Positions 1-13,475 of a DNA stretch of 64,000 nt are shown here, piece by piece. The stretch comes from Lepturacanthus savala (taxonomy: Eukaryota > Chordata > Actinopteri > Scombriformes > Trichiuridae). The translations under genes and the position numbers were made by a program. The stretch is taken from assembly GCA_030544235.1 (NCBI GenBank), contig CM060470.1:22012356-22076355 (forward strand), read 5' to 3'. Every line of letters begins with the position of its first letter. Within the stretch, counting starts at the first letter, position 1. Below the pieces are notes generated by a model that had not been told where the DNA came from, did not search any database, and saw only the letters and a program-made list of their open reading frames with translations.

Positions 1-921
1 AGCGGCCACTTTTGTTTAACTTTAGTTTAAACACGTGTTGATTTAGATTAATAGTTTGTTGAGTATTTTTGACCCTATGTGAACAAAAATGTGTAAATTC
101 ACCTGTTTTGGCAATGGGTACATTAGAAAATATCATTATCCAGGTCACATAAAGAAAGTCGATAACAACCATATTCTGTGCTTGTTAAGCAGAGGCAGTT
201 AGGAAATAACCCTCACTCCCCAGGAATAAAAAGTGTGTCAGTAGTGCTTTTAAATCATTGAGAGTATATGTAGTTTTTAAAAATAGACTTGAAGTGTATC
301 TCTGTTGAACAGTTGAACACTTTCTGTGTTTGAACTATCTTGGTTGGTTTAATAATACTTTTAAACAGAGTCCAAGTGCAACTTAATTAATTACATTTAT
401 TTCATTTCCACCCTTTCGAATGTTTTAAAGCATGACCGGTGTCACTGCCACTTCAGGGAGTGGAGACATGAAATGATTTCTTTTGGGTGGTTTGAATAGA
501 AAGACGATTAAAGAATTGCTCAAGCCTAAATAATCAATCACATATTTCATATCAGATTTGGGTCTCATATATGATTGAACCAGCAATATTAACTTCTACT
601 GAGACTTTAACATATTTTACAATGAACACGGCAGTAAAACACATATGATAACACATTTAAAATAGTCTGTAGCTAAATATGCACGACTAGATCTAAATAA
701 CAAAGCTGCTCAGACCTGTGACCGTGTCTTAAGGTGCATGTGGGTATTATAGATTTTACACCAATTAGTAATATAAATTGTGACGTGCGACTATTATTTC
801 AAGGTGCACGTCAGTGTTACGCACTATTTATCTGGACATACAAAATAAATAATAGAGAGAAAAAAACAGGAAAAAATGGCTTTGTGTTACAAGTCACAGT
901 GATATTTATTTTCTTCTCCAG
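1..921. other. Upstream ikzf2 intron or 5' flank
   Basis: AT-rich sequence with no recognisable exon, promoter or repeat family. Because 922 is preceded by a splice acceptor, at least the 3' part should be intronic, the 5' non-coding exon being upstream of the window. Confidence 0.5.
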
Positions 922-973
922 GCAGCACTCCCACAGCACTTGAAAATGGAGGCTCCTGAAGGCTGCTGTGCTA
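922..973 (+). CDS. ikzf2: ikzf2 first coding exon (start codon at 946)
   Basis: A pyrimidine tract and AG at 920-921 open this exon, so at least one 5' non-coding exon lies upstream, probably outside the window. The ATG at 946 has A at -3 and G at +4, a strong Kozak context. It encodes MEAPEGCCA plus the first base of codon 10 and ends at a consensus GTAAGT donor (974-979). Phase 1 fits the next exon exactly. Mammalian Helios also begins with a very short first coding exon. The residues themselves are poorly conserved, so the call rests on splice sites, phase and position. Confidence 0.7.
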
Positions 974-1437
974 GTAAGTCCTCATATCGCTTGCACATTA
1001 CATTCAATGCACGTTGACTCTCGCTGACCTGTACTTTAGGCCGAGGACAGAGTACACCCGGCTTGTATCAGAAGGTGGGTGTGTGTTTTGCTGCACTGAT
1101 GATGGCCATGACAACGACAATGTTGATTTCTCTTACCGTGTGCTGGGAAGTTATTGTGAGTTCTGTGAGTTCGATGTTATTTATGTTGCTTTTTTTTATT
1201 TTAACATCACTCCCATGTTTTTGAGACAGAAGAAAATAATAATTTTGCAATCACAACACTGTAATCTTTTCAAGGGATTTTCCCCTAGTGCAGCCTTTTT
1301 CCTGTTCACCCCTCAAAGGTAGAGAAAACGATGCATTAGCAACATCCTGTCGAACGCAACAGATACTGGATATGCACTTTGTGGTGCTCCATTGCCCTTT
1401 TCTGGTTTCCTTTGGGCAGGTTTCTTGAATATCTTCC

Positions 1438-1472
<35 letters not shown>

Positions 1473-4400
1473 TGCAGTTTGCTCTGGTATGCACGTCTGA
1501 AAACAGGTAGCATGTTGTTGATGACATCAGTGGGGATTTTCAGGTCTCCATTGGGGCCTGCGTGCTCGTAGGAACACTTGGCAGGCGGGGTAGGGGTGGT
1601 GGCGGAAGGAGAAATGGATGGAGATGATGAGATGATAGTTTTGGAACAAACACTGGTCCATCCAGTTCGCAAAATATCACGGAAAACACAAATTGCTTGG
1701 AATCATTTATATTCCTCGTTGCTCCCATGTGTTTCACTGCCTTCTTGATACACTGACAAGGCACTGCTGGCTCTTGAGTGACGATTTAGGTCATACCTCA
1801 CCTGTTATGGAACATCATAATCTAACTATACTCCCCCACACAGTAGAGGATAGTAGGATAGGATCCTACTATCCTCTACTGTATGCAGGAATATTGTAGT
1901 CATGTGCATAAACTGCTTGTCACACACTAATGACTATATTCTTTCTAAATGATAGAGTTCTTCACATGGCAGAAGTCTCTTTTTACTCCTGTTAAACTAA
2001 ATTATAACAAATGGAGAAGAGATGGTCAGTGGATGGTTTCAGCAACTCATTGTTGGAGGGAAACTGCCAGAGGAGTACAAAATGGAGCCTAAATTACCAC
2101 AAGCTCATCGATACACATTGTACTCATCTAATCAAATGCAATTTTTATTTATTTTATTTACCCAATTGGACAGAAAACCATAAAATCTGAAACAATTATT
2201 CACAGAACCTGTGATAAATGGAAATGTTTTGCTCATTCAGAAATGTTTTCAGCTCTCACAGACATCTCTTTGCCTGAATTGGATATTTAAACAGACTTGG
2301 TTCAGTCTGAACAAACATTCACACACACTGCCACATACCTATCTTTATATTCTCACACATATTGTTCTCTTTTACATATATTTTTTCACACACATACACA
2401 CATGCACTGTCTCTTTGTCTTGTGAGATTGTGTGTGGATAAGAGTCGAGGAGGGGAACTGAGTTCAACTGACTCAGATTGACTGGTAACTGATGATCTCA
2501 AAAACAAAATGTCATTTTTGTTCATTGCAGCTAGACTGCATTTTATTTCCTACTCAAATCATTACTGCAGAGTCATAGTTCTGTATATAAGTGATTACTA
2601 TTTACATTAGTGGAACTTTATCCAAACTTATTACTAAGGTATAAAATGGAGTGTGTGTGAAAGCATATGTGAGAAAGAATGCATGTATTTTTAGAGGAGG
2701 AAAATGTTATATTTTTAATTATAGCACGAGAGACTACTAGTACTATTCTCACTCACATACAGTAAATACTAATATTTTCTGTATGTAAAATACGATATAA
2801 GTATCTATGACTCAGAATAGTAGTATGAGACATACAGCCTAACAGTTTATGTAATTGCATGTGATTGACAATATTTGTAGTTTCAATTCCTGAATAGCTA
2901 CAGCCTCCAAAGACCATATACATTTTTTTTTTCTACTAAATGCACAATGACTGGATTTGAATATTCCTTGTAGCTGCTGAGCGGTTTCAAGCTTTAGTTT
3001 CAAGAAGCCTGTTAGATCATCAGGAATCGATAATTTTAACTGATTTAAAAACAACCTTGCAGTCATGTCACGCTATTAATCTGAGCCACATACGCTGTCA
3101 CTGTCACAGTCATTCTCTCTCTCTGTCTCATAGATTACCATACTCACACAATTGTGTGTACTTTCCTAACGCATATATATTCCCAGAGGCATGATGCAAG
3201 CCAAATTTCTTGGGGGGAGCATTAGGCAAAATAAAATGGAACATTAGGATCATGGGGGTTCATTCCCAGAAAAAAAAGAAAAGAAAATAAAGACGCGATT
3301 TTCTGCAATTTGACATACAGAATTTTCAAACACGTTGGGGGGGATTATTTTAAAACCTTACTGAATCAGTTTTTGTAGCTCAGTAATCCCCCCTCTTTGT
3401 ATTAAGGTAAATACAGTATATTTATTGACAGATGTTCATGTAAATTATTTATGCTGTTATAATTATTGAAAATAACACTCACTCCTACACAGGCTTCTAC
3501 ACTGCTGCCAATAGAGGTAAATCTTGTCTGCTTCACCCCCCCAAAAAACACATAAAAAGACTATTAACAATGCAGATTAATTTAGAGAACATAGATTGAT
3601 GAGTACAGATGAGACGTTGCTGATGTCACAGTGTCGGCTCCATTGCCAATGAAACCTCAGTCTGTAACTTATTGGCTTTTGGTTACTACAGCAAGTTGTT
3701 CCAGTTGTAGTGGGAAGCTGGAATTTCAAATGGCAAACTGCCTGAAGTTGGATTTCCAACTCCAAATAAACCCCCTGAGAGTCTCAGCAAGTTCAAAATC
3801 CAAGATGGCTGAAAGCTGCAGTAATATAATATTTATCAGCACTTCTGTCCTATTTGTATCTCAATAAAACATGAAAATATCTGTATATCAGCAGATTTAT
3901 TCAGTGTTTGCATGTATAAACATGTTAATAATTGCTATACTGGCTTGGTTTGTTATTATTGGTTTTCTCAGGCATAATTTTCGGCTTCAACTTGCAACTT
4001 CTGAGGTAACTGGAGCGCAACACATTTTGCAAAGCAAAGTGTGTGTATGTGTGTATAACTAATTGCATTTTCACTTTCACACATTTGAAAAAGGGATTGA
4101 TGCCCTACTAACCATTTCAGCAAAACGCCATTAAGATGTAGCCTATAGTTCATCTCCTCCAGCAATGATGTGTAACACGGTGTGAGCAATGACACCTCTG
4201 TGTGTGTTCACACATTGCTGGGCCAAATTCAAACCCAGTGACATATATATTGTATCACATATGCAGTCATTCTCTCACATAGATTCATAGAATATCTCTC
4301 ACATGTGCTATTGTCTTTTTAACATCCGCTGCCACATACACAACACATTGGACCTCATGCAGGAGTCATTTTGTGTTATTACTATCCTAAAACTCCTAAA

Positions 4401-7400
4401 ACACTCTCTACACTAATGAAGGCTACCTGTTCGTATATGGGTGTCTGTTCAGGAAAGAGACAGGAGCTAAAAACAGTGTTTTTCAGACACAGACTGAACT
4501 GAGGGACAGCATGAGAAGTTGCAAGTTGAAGCTGAAAATTATGCCTGAGAAAACCAATAACAACAAACCAAGCCAGTATAGCAATTATTAACATGTTAAA
4601 CTGTAAATTATATGTAAATATTCCAGTGAAGCCCAAAATAAAATCATAGACATCGAAATATGCATGTTTTCCTTTAAAACTGTCATTTGCTCAAATGGTC
4701 ATGTGTGTGAAAGAATAAGATTTGATATATATTTGTGTAACAGTGTGAGCGACTACAGTGGTCTATGTGTGAGATTATGATGATGTGTCTATGTGAGAGT
4801 AAGTATGACTTACTGTATGAGTTTATGTGAGAACCATTTTCTCTTTATTCCCTGCCAACCTTGCTCTATTGTAACATTATCAATGTTAATGTTAATATCC
4901 TCCATAGATGCTGCACTATTACTGTGAGGCAACTGTAATCAGTGTCTCAACTTTACTGTGGACTCTTTGCTGATTGCACTGATTACTAGATCAACTCTGC
5001 AGATAATTTAAGTGAGTTGTCTGCAGGCTGTAACCAGGTTTCCCTCCTTTCTGTGTCACCCTGCACATTACTTTAAATGGAGCACCAGTGCACTCTGTGG
5101 CTTTGCAATCATCATGCTTCAAACATGTGGAATAAATAGGGTCTATAGATGTAACTGTATTCATATATTTCCAAATTAGACATGGTAATACTTTCAATAC
5201 TTTCAATGTGTGTGTGTGTGTGTGTGTGTGTGCGCGTGTGCATTTGTGTGTGTGTGTGTGTGTGTGTTATGAATCTGTGTCTCAAGGACGGCTGAGGGTT
5301 TGACTGGAAAAACCAGATCCCATGCAGTGTGTATCCAGGAAGCCAGAACCGAGCGCCTTTTCACTCAGGAAAATAATCGCATTCAGCTCCTCAGACAGCG
5401 TGACATATGCGCTTTTGAGCATACCTTGACTGTGATACCGTTTCGAATCACTTGTTCTCCCTTTTGAACAAGTTGTAAGACGAGAAATTACATTGATCCT
5501 CACTAAATTCCTAGGGATGACCTTAGAACTTTAGAAGCAACGCATTCATTTGGTCTTTGACAATCACTACTATACATGCGATCTCATAAGAGAGAATATA
5601 TACATGTATGTATAGGCGACGTGTGTGCGGGTAAAAAACACATATCTGTGCAGATGAGAATTACATGTGTCTTGCACACAAATGTGCTCCACTTGCTAGT
5701 AGATATGAATATCACCATTTGGTGGACAACTTGAAATCCATTTTGTCTGGCATGTCTTGACTGTTTGATATCTTGAGCTTGTTCATTCATTCACCGATAC
5801 AGACCTTCAATTCAACCCATATGTCTTTTTTTTTTTTTGGTTTATTTGAACCCAGACAGCCTGAAACCATGAGTATATGCCTGAGCCAACTTAGCCATGG
5901 TGCTGCTAGGCAGCTGTCAGTGTCTGCTACAGTAATGGAAAATCCTTCATGACAAATCTGGGCCACTTCTGTCTCCAGGACAGCATTGCCAAGGGATAGC
6001 CAGCGTCGGTCACCTGAGATTTCCTCCAACCCCAACCTGTGCAACCTGAGCCCAGGCCCAGGGATTGTGTCATGGACAACGTCTCCCAGTATGCCCCACT
6101 CAGTGGGGCCGCCACTACAATGGAACAATACCACAGAAGAGGTTGTCAAACTAAGAGGAGTTGTCACAGCAAAAGGAGATCTGACACAGATTTCCTTTTC
6201 ATGTATGAAGGAGCTTCGCAGACGTATTCAGCATTGACAAGCTGTAACAAGGAGGTTTCAGATACAGAACGTACGCCGTGGCCTTTTGATTTTTTTTTCC
6301 AGAAACTTCCTCTGCTACAGCCGCTGCTGCATCGGTTTTAAAAAAACAAAACAGAGTCTTCCCGTAGATTCTTTTTAGCTCTTCTCAGTTGCAAATGTGC
6401 TTGAGGAAACCTGGTAATGGTGTTGGTGGTGAATGATGGCTCTCTGTGGTTCCTCAGGGATCTGACACTTGGGTCAGCAGGGGTGTTTGCCTGTTGCCAC
6501 TGTATTGTTCGAGTGACGCTGCCGGTGTAAGGGGATAAGGGATTGGTTTGCTCTCCCTCTGAGTGGACACAGGCTATCCATAGCCTGGGTTCTGTACAGA
6601 CTGCTGAGAGGATGCAACCTGATCCACATTCGCTGGACATTAGGATCCCATAGGGACATAAAGACAGTAGTTAGCTTTCAGCGTTTTGTAGTGTCACCCA
6701 TATTCAGATTAAGTTACATTTAATCTAATTTCTGTTATTTAAGGAATTACCAAAATTTTGTTCATCAGGTGCAGGAAGCACCATGCCTGTGAGCATTTTA
6801 ATCTTCTAAAACATCACTTTTCTTAAAAGACTGTTTCTTATTTGTCAATTGTTTATTCTCTTATCTGGTTTTGTAATGTTTCACAAGCCCTTTTCTTAAA
6901 ATTTGCAAAATACAGTGTAACATCAATACACAATTTTTTGTACAACACGTTGAAGATTGCTGTGTTTCTGTTTGTCTCTTAGGTAATGGCCAATGCTGTC
7001 CCAGTGAGGAGAAGTTGAAAATGTTGGTGGATATGTCAACACCTAATGGACAGACTGTTCCCCTAGGTGCTAATTCCCTCAGTGGTGAGTGCTCAATCAA
7101 TGGAATCACATGTGTGTATCCTGCCAAGAACTAGTTGTTCTTGGCAGGATGCAAACGCGTGCACACACACATACAAACACACTCACACACACACACACAC
7201 ACGCACACACACACACACACAGATAACAATATTAGGGTCTGAAGATATGTTGAGCCAGTACTGTCCATGTAGTGGTATGAAGTTACAAAAGTCGTTTGCA
7301 GTTCATGGATACTGGCTACTTGCAGAAAAAAAAAAAGTGAAGCTGAATACAGGTGTCTGGAACAGTGCTGAGAAGTAGCCAGGTCCCAGTTTAGCCTTAA

Positions 7401-10400
7401 TAAATTACGTGATATCAGATCTGTGCATAGATCTCATGTACTTGCTGATATCCAATCCAGCACTTTTGGCTGTATCAGAAGCATTTCGGACTCTAGTATC
7501 AGTATCATAACAACTCAAACTTTTACATAAGATATTTGAGCAGAGCCTGAAGAACAAATTTACACATAAACACAGTAAATTATTTAATGAATGTTGGTGA
7601 TGTTATTGGGAGTGAGGTTAACTCAGTCACAAATGAAGCTTGGCAAAAAATGAAATTAGTTAATTAGCAGTACCTGTTCAGTACCTTTTTTAAAGTTAAA
7701 TGAATGTTAGTTAAACTTAACACTTCCACAATCAAAGCGTTCCAGTGTAGAAAAGGATTACTGTATTTGCCCTAAAGTTTGTTTGTTTTTTCTCTTTTTT
7801 CAACTTTAACACCAGAACATATGCAAAAGAGCCCATATCATGAAAAAAACATGTTTTTTTTCAAAGTCAGTCAGTCATTTTCTATACCTGCTTATTCCTC
7901 ATTAGGGTCACAGGGCTGTCTGCTGAAGCCCATCCCAGGGCATTACGGTGAGAGGCAGGGATACACCCCAGATGGTCGCCAGCCAATTGTGGGGCACACA
8001 CACCATTCACTCAGACACTCACACCTACGGGCAATTTAGAGTCGCCAATTAACCTGAGCATGTTTTTGGACTGTGGGAGGAAGCCGGAGTACCCGGTGAA
8101 AACCCACACAGACACGGGGAGAACATGCAAACTCTACACAGAAAGGTCCCAGACCCAGGACCAAGGAGGTCTTGAACCTGCAACCTTCTTTGTGTTTTAC
8201 CTGATGTAATGTTAGTACGAGGCCCACAACACATATATAACCATCTAACCAAGAACAAACAAGTCACTGCATAGATGGATGTGTTGGAATCCTTTCACCA
8301 TGGTTAATCTGCTCCTCATTTCAGTTTAAAAGTCCACTTGCTGTCACAGGAGACAAACAGGACTTATTAATCAGCTTGAAGTGCTATTGCATCTAGCAAA
8401 TAATGTCCACTGTTTGTGCTCATGAGATATTTTATTATTTTATTAGCCTGCAGCACAGCTGGCCAGCTCAGCCCAGTGATTAGACAATAAGCGTCACAGT
8501 TGGTGATTGTGATGGTGTTACTCTTTTTTCCTCTGAAACAGAGCCGCAAACGAAGCATTGTTTCCTCCTCACTGTGATTGCGATTGCTTTTGCTCCATTA
8601 GGGTTGGGACTGATTTTTATATGTAATGTTGCTGCAGCTGAAACTATAGGAACCAAGTGACTTTTTATAAACAAGTTTATAAATTTGATATAGTTCTTGT
8701 GAACAGCCATGTCAGACCAAGCTCTCTGAGGGGAATGACATTTCTCAACTGACCAATCACAACAAAAAGTCCAATTCAGTAGGAAGGGGAGGGGCTTTTC
8801 TGAGTGAGTATGTGAGAAGGCAGACTGTATTGCTACTACAGGTCGAACTAGGTGCTTTTGGGTGATAAGAAAAACATATTAACTTTAATATTAAACTGGG
8901 AAAGAGCATAATATGATTCCTGTAAGTAAAATTGATCTTATTTGAAATACAAATAATATAATAACTCAGCTCAAGGAGTTAATATACTAATTATGGTTTT
9001 CTTTTAATCACCTATTAAAAAAATCCAATTTTGCAAATATTTTGTATGCATTTATTTTGTAATATTTGTAATGAAATGTGAGCACATCTGAAACAGAAAA
9101 GGCCAGTGCCTTGCCACTCTGTGAATGGGTGAAGCAATGTAAAAAGGACTTGGCTGTAAAATGCAGTATATTTACCATACAGAAATTTTACAATTTCACT
9201 ATTCACTATTAAGATTACTGCTAATGAACTTTTACATTTTGTACAAATACACAACGGACCTTGCTTCATGGTCTGTCACACATACTGCACCTAATAGCAC
9301 CTTGCTAGAAGTGTTGCTTGGTTGCAGCTATTGGTTAATCTATTGTTGTCACTGTGAAGCAGCAAATTCAGAAAAGGGGAAACTAAGAGAGATGAGCTAG
9401 TTTACAGATGCAGGGAGTTGAGCCAGTTAATGGTCTTCACAGAGAAATACTCTTCACTGAAAAGAGCTGTTGTCATGCTGGAAGTTGCCTAACACGATTT
9501 GCTATTTGAGGTTTGTGTTACAAAAGGAGAACTGCACCATATCTTCTGATGAAAATAAGTATGAAGCACTGTAAAATGTCTTGGTATTGTGTGCTCTGTC
9601 TGTGACACAGTGTCTCCATAATGTGTTGCTTTCAATCAAACCTGCAATCAATTGGGATCTCTTTTCTATGCAACCTAAAACAAACTGCTGCATTGTGGAA
9701 CAGTGCTGTTCACTGCTGCTTTTGTGGCAGAGACGGTTTTAAGTGCATCTTCATCTGACCACTCTATGCATTCCAATCTTTCACACTGGAACAGAAAGAT
9801 GTAAAGATGCAAGGACCTGAATAGCAAGGATGTTCAGGTCTACTCCGTGTTGCCAGGATACAGCTGTCGAAGACAAGGCTGGATGTGCGTATTGGGATGA
9901 GTATTTCTTCTGAACAAACGGTGGCATTGGAAACACACACACAGTATAAGCTTAAAGAATTCAGCTGCTGTGTGGAAATCTCTTGCTATAGTCTAAAGAG
10001 AGGAAATGTCTTGAACGTCTGAATTTTCTAAATTGCTTTCTCTGACCTCTGATAGTTAAATGGACGGGGCTCCAGAGCCTGAGGGGACAATTGATAGATG
10101 CACTCAGATGGGAAGCTTTGGTAAAACAACCACATACTCGCACCGTGATTACTACCTTTGCAAATCCCAAAACAGGATCATCAGGATCAGTAAGTTTTGC
10201 TTGGATAGATTCCAGACGGTTTCCGCACTATGTCTAAAGCTGCCTTCACATCCATCTTAAGCCATTAACAGAAAAGAGAGTTGATTTTCAGTGTGAGACA
10301 CTTTTAATGGCTCATTACCCAATTCAAACTGTACGAGGTCATTATGTGGGTGAGTCATAACTAATTGTGTGTCATGTTTAATGTATACCTTTACAGCTAA

Positions 10401-13378
10401 ATTGTCAAATTCATGGGATTTACGATAAGTATTTCTAGTCCACTTCAGTATCTACAATTCATTACAGATATCAGAAAAAAATAAAATTTATATAAAATCT
10501 CATGAAATACAATTTATTATTTCTTCTCACTGTCTGAAAGAGTTGAGTTTAGTTAATTGAGAATTTAAAGAGCTTCATGGTTGACTGAACTGTATAATCC
10601 TAAGTGATTATTTTTGGGACAAGATTGGAGATGAATGAAGTGCTGTGCCATTTGTGTCTGAAAGGCTATCCTCTGATCTTCTGTATTATTTTGGTGTACA
10701 TGCGAGCAATTATTACCAATAGACCTTTTTTAATAGCAGCCATATTGACATAAAAAGTAGGTAAACATAGGTTTTACCAGTGATATTAATTAAGGTTTGA
10801 GTCAGGCCAAAGAGAGCCCAAATGTCACTTTGTGCATCTTGTTTCACTGTAACTGCTACATTGAATGGAATGAAACCTTAATTAGTATCATAACTAACAC
10901 CTGTGTTTGCCTACTGTTTCATGCCAATATGATTGCCTAGAAAAACGTCTATCACTAGTGACTGATCACTAGAGACTGCAGGTGGTGAATAGTTTCCCGC
11001 AGCTACCACCCACACACCCACTCACACACGATGAGATGTCAAACGATTCAGCCGCTAACATTAAAAACCTCTTGTGCCTACTGAAGACGTCTAGGATGTG
11101 ACCAATCCTCTACAATGGAGACACAGGCGTTACACACGTGTGACGTAGGTGTTGCGCTGGCAGTGGCTGCTTCATATAAATGAATGCTGCTCCAAACTTG
11201 ATGCAACATACACATATGATCTCATAGACACACATATGCCACATTGACGATCTACATCTTACTGTGTGATAGTCCACTCAAGTCAATATTATTCATATAT
11301 TCATATAGCACCAAGTCATAGCTCAAGCTTAGGTGCAGAGTGGTGCAGTGGGTAGAGAAGCCACCACAAAAATAGAGGCTACAGTCCACACTGCAGGAGG
11401 CCCCGGTTCCAAACCCACATCAGGCAGCCCATTCTTGCATGTCAGTCCCTTTCTCTGCCACCCCCTTTCTCTTTACTGTGTGCTGTCTAATAAAGGTGTA
11501 AAAAGCCCAAAAATATACTCAAAAAGTTCTTTCAGGGCTCTTTTCAAAAATAAAGCTATACCAGAGGCTTTCTAATAGACCTAATATTCCCCTGTCACTC
11601 TAATGAGAAATAAGCTGGTATAGAAAATGACTGGCTTACCTAATATTTCCCCAAGAGCAGCAACACTCCAACACTTTAATGCAAAGAAACCTAAAGGATC
11701 TATAGGTCATCTGCTTCAAACTATTAGGTTAAGAAAGAGAAGCAATAATAACAATAGAAATAAAATCTAAAGTTAACAATTAGATATATGGCTAATGATA
11801 GCAGAAGTAGCAGTTGATATCAAGCCAGGCATCACGATTCAGGCAGTCCATACATTCTCCATAGTCAGGTAGAATGCTTCCATCATAAGTTAGTAACATT
11901 AAAAAGAGATGAATAGAGAGAGAGTCAGCGTATGATGATTTCCCCTGGCAATCTAATGCTACAGCAGCATAACTAGGATCCTGAACCAGCCCTTACTATG
12001 AGCTTTATCAAAAAGTACATTATTAAGCCTCCTGTTAAAACCCTGACACACCAAACTGTATGTTGGGCTGTCGACATACAGTTTGTTGTCCATCGTCTCC
12101 TTGTCGGATATTTTCTCCTTCCTCACACCACTCTGATTGGAATATCTCAGACTACACAGAGACCTAAACAAATATGATCTGCCTAAAAGCCTGAGATACC
12201 ATGCCAAGCCAGTAGTGCCCGGAAAGTAAAATTTCAAATACCTACATCGAAGAAAGTTTTGAACATGCACAGTGCAATGTGGTAGTGATCCAAAATCAGA
12301 GGCAGATGTATGTGGATTTTAGGAATTTTATGTGGATCTACTTGCTCCACTCATTGCTGTGGATCAGTGGAAGCGAAAGGGAACTCGCTTCATGGAACAG
12401 TCAGTTGTGTTGTTATGTGCCATTCAGCTGCTGGCATCTTGAATCCATCCGGGCACAAAAAGAAGAGCGAAAAAACCTAAACTAAAACACCTAGGGCTCA
12501 TAATGCCAGCACCATTTCCAACTTTCCAACATATTCTCAATCGATGAGTAAGAATAATGCAAAAGTGAAGCCAACATGCTTTGTTTATGACTTGTATAGC
12601 AGAGGTCAAGAATGTACCCCACACTATATAATAGATAACAGAACTCACAATTATCTCCAGAGCAGTACACAACCGTGTTTCCGATATAGGCCTATAGCTG
12701 TTTATGCACTGTGGCCGTTGCTACCTAAGAGCGAACACAGTTATACTGTCTTATGCCCTTGTCATCCAGCCAATCTTCCATTGCTAATCAGGTGTTATAA
12801 ACTACAGGGCCTCTGACACTCCCTTTCTCCCCAGGGACAGCCAGGAACCAGACCAGCCAGTTTCTTTCTCTATCTCTTTCTTGTCAGTGTGTTAGTTCAT
12901 CCCAAGGCCGCTTAGTAAGTTACAAAGATAGTCCGACACAGTCTACGCACATCCACACATATACATACAGCTAAACCACAAAAGTCAACCCATCCTCATT
13001 CCAGATCAACCCTTCCTATCAGCGCAATCCACTGACGACATCCACATCCTCAAAACACTTACAGTCCAGCTCAGTTCCTCAGTGCCGACCTCTTTCTACA
13101 TCGTCTGCATCAGATGCTGCAAACATCGTCTAAGGTTGTCCCTGTTTCTTTTTGTTTTGTTTTACAGAACTGACGATTAAGCAAGAGGAAGAAACAGGGG
13201 AGGAGGCCGACAACAAAAGCCCAGCAACCGAAGGGCATGAACAAATAGGGGAGGAAGAGGAGGGAGTAGCGCTGGAGGAATCCATGACTGGCAGCCCGAG
13301 CAACATACAGGATGGAATGTCTGGGCAGAATACGACAGCTGATGCAGAAATTCGACAACCTAATGGTATCAGATTAGT

Positions 13379-13475
<97 letters not shown>

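Larger units (their letters stand above)
974..6982. other. ikzf2 intron between coding exons 1 and 2
   Basis: About 6 kb. It contains a 32-nt poly-C tract, a perfect 19-bp hairpin at 1840-1882, an 84-bp inverted repeat (3919-4002 with 4514-4597), a GT microsatellite at 5206-5268 and a possible retroposed minus-strand 3' end at 5825. Between 2000 and 3600 I see only unremarkable AT-rich sequence. Confidence 0.75.
7085..13167. other. ikzf2 intron between coding exons 2 and 3
   Basis: About 6.1 kb. Contains a perfect hairpin (7118-7150), a CA microsatellite, a MITE interrupted by a SINE (7826-8922), a second SINE type (11333-11520) and a fragment of a teleost dispersed repeat near 11925-12050. 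I see nothing recognisable in 8930-11300 or 12060-13167. Confidence 0.75.

Noticed and set aside
1840..1882. The perfect hairpin as a microRNA precursor
   Set aside because: The stem is only 19 bp, perfectly paired, with a 5-nt loop; animal pre-microRNAs have longer, imperfect stems.
5787..6167. 126-codon minus-strand frame as a protein-coding gene
   Set aside because: It ends through a poly-A stretch and has no recognisable domain; kept only as a possible retrocopy finding.
11333..11416. A + strand tRNA gene, because of A- and B-box words
   Set aside because: It does not fold as a cloverleaf by eye and continues into a SINE body and A-rich tail.
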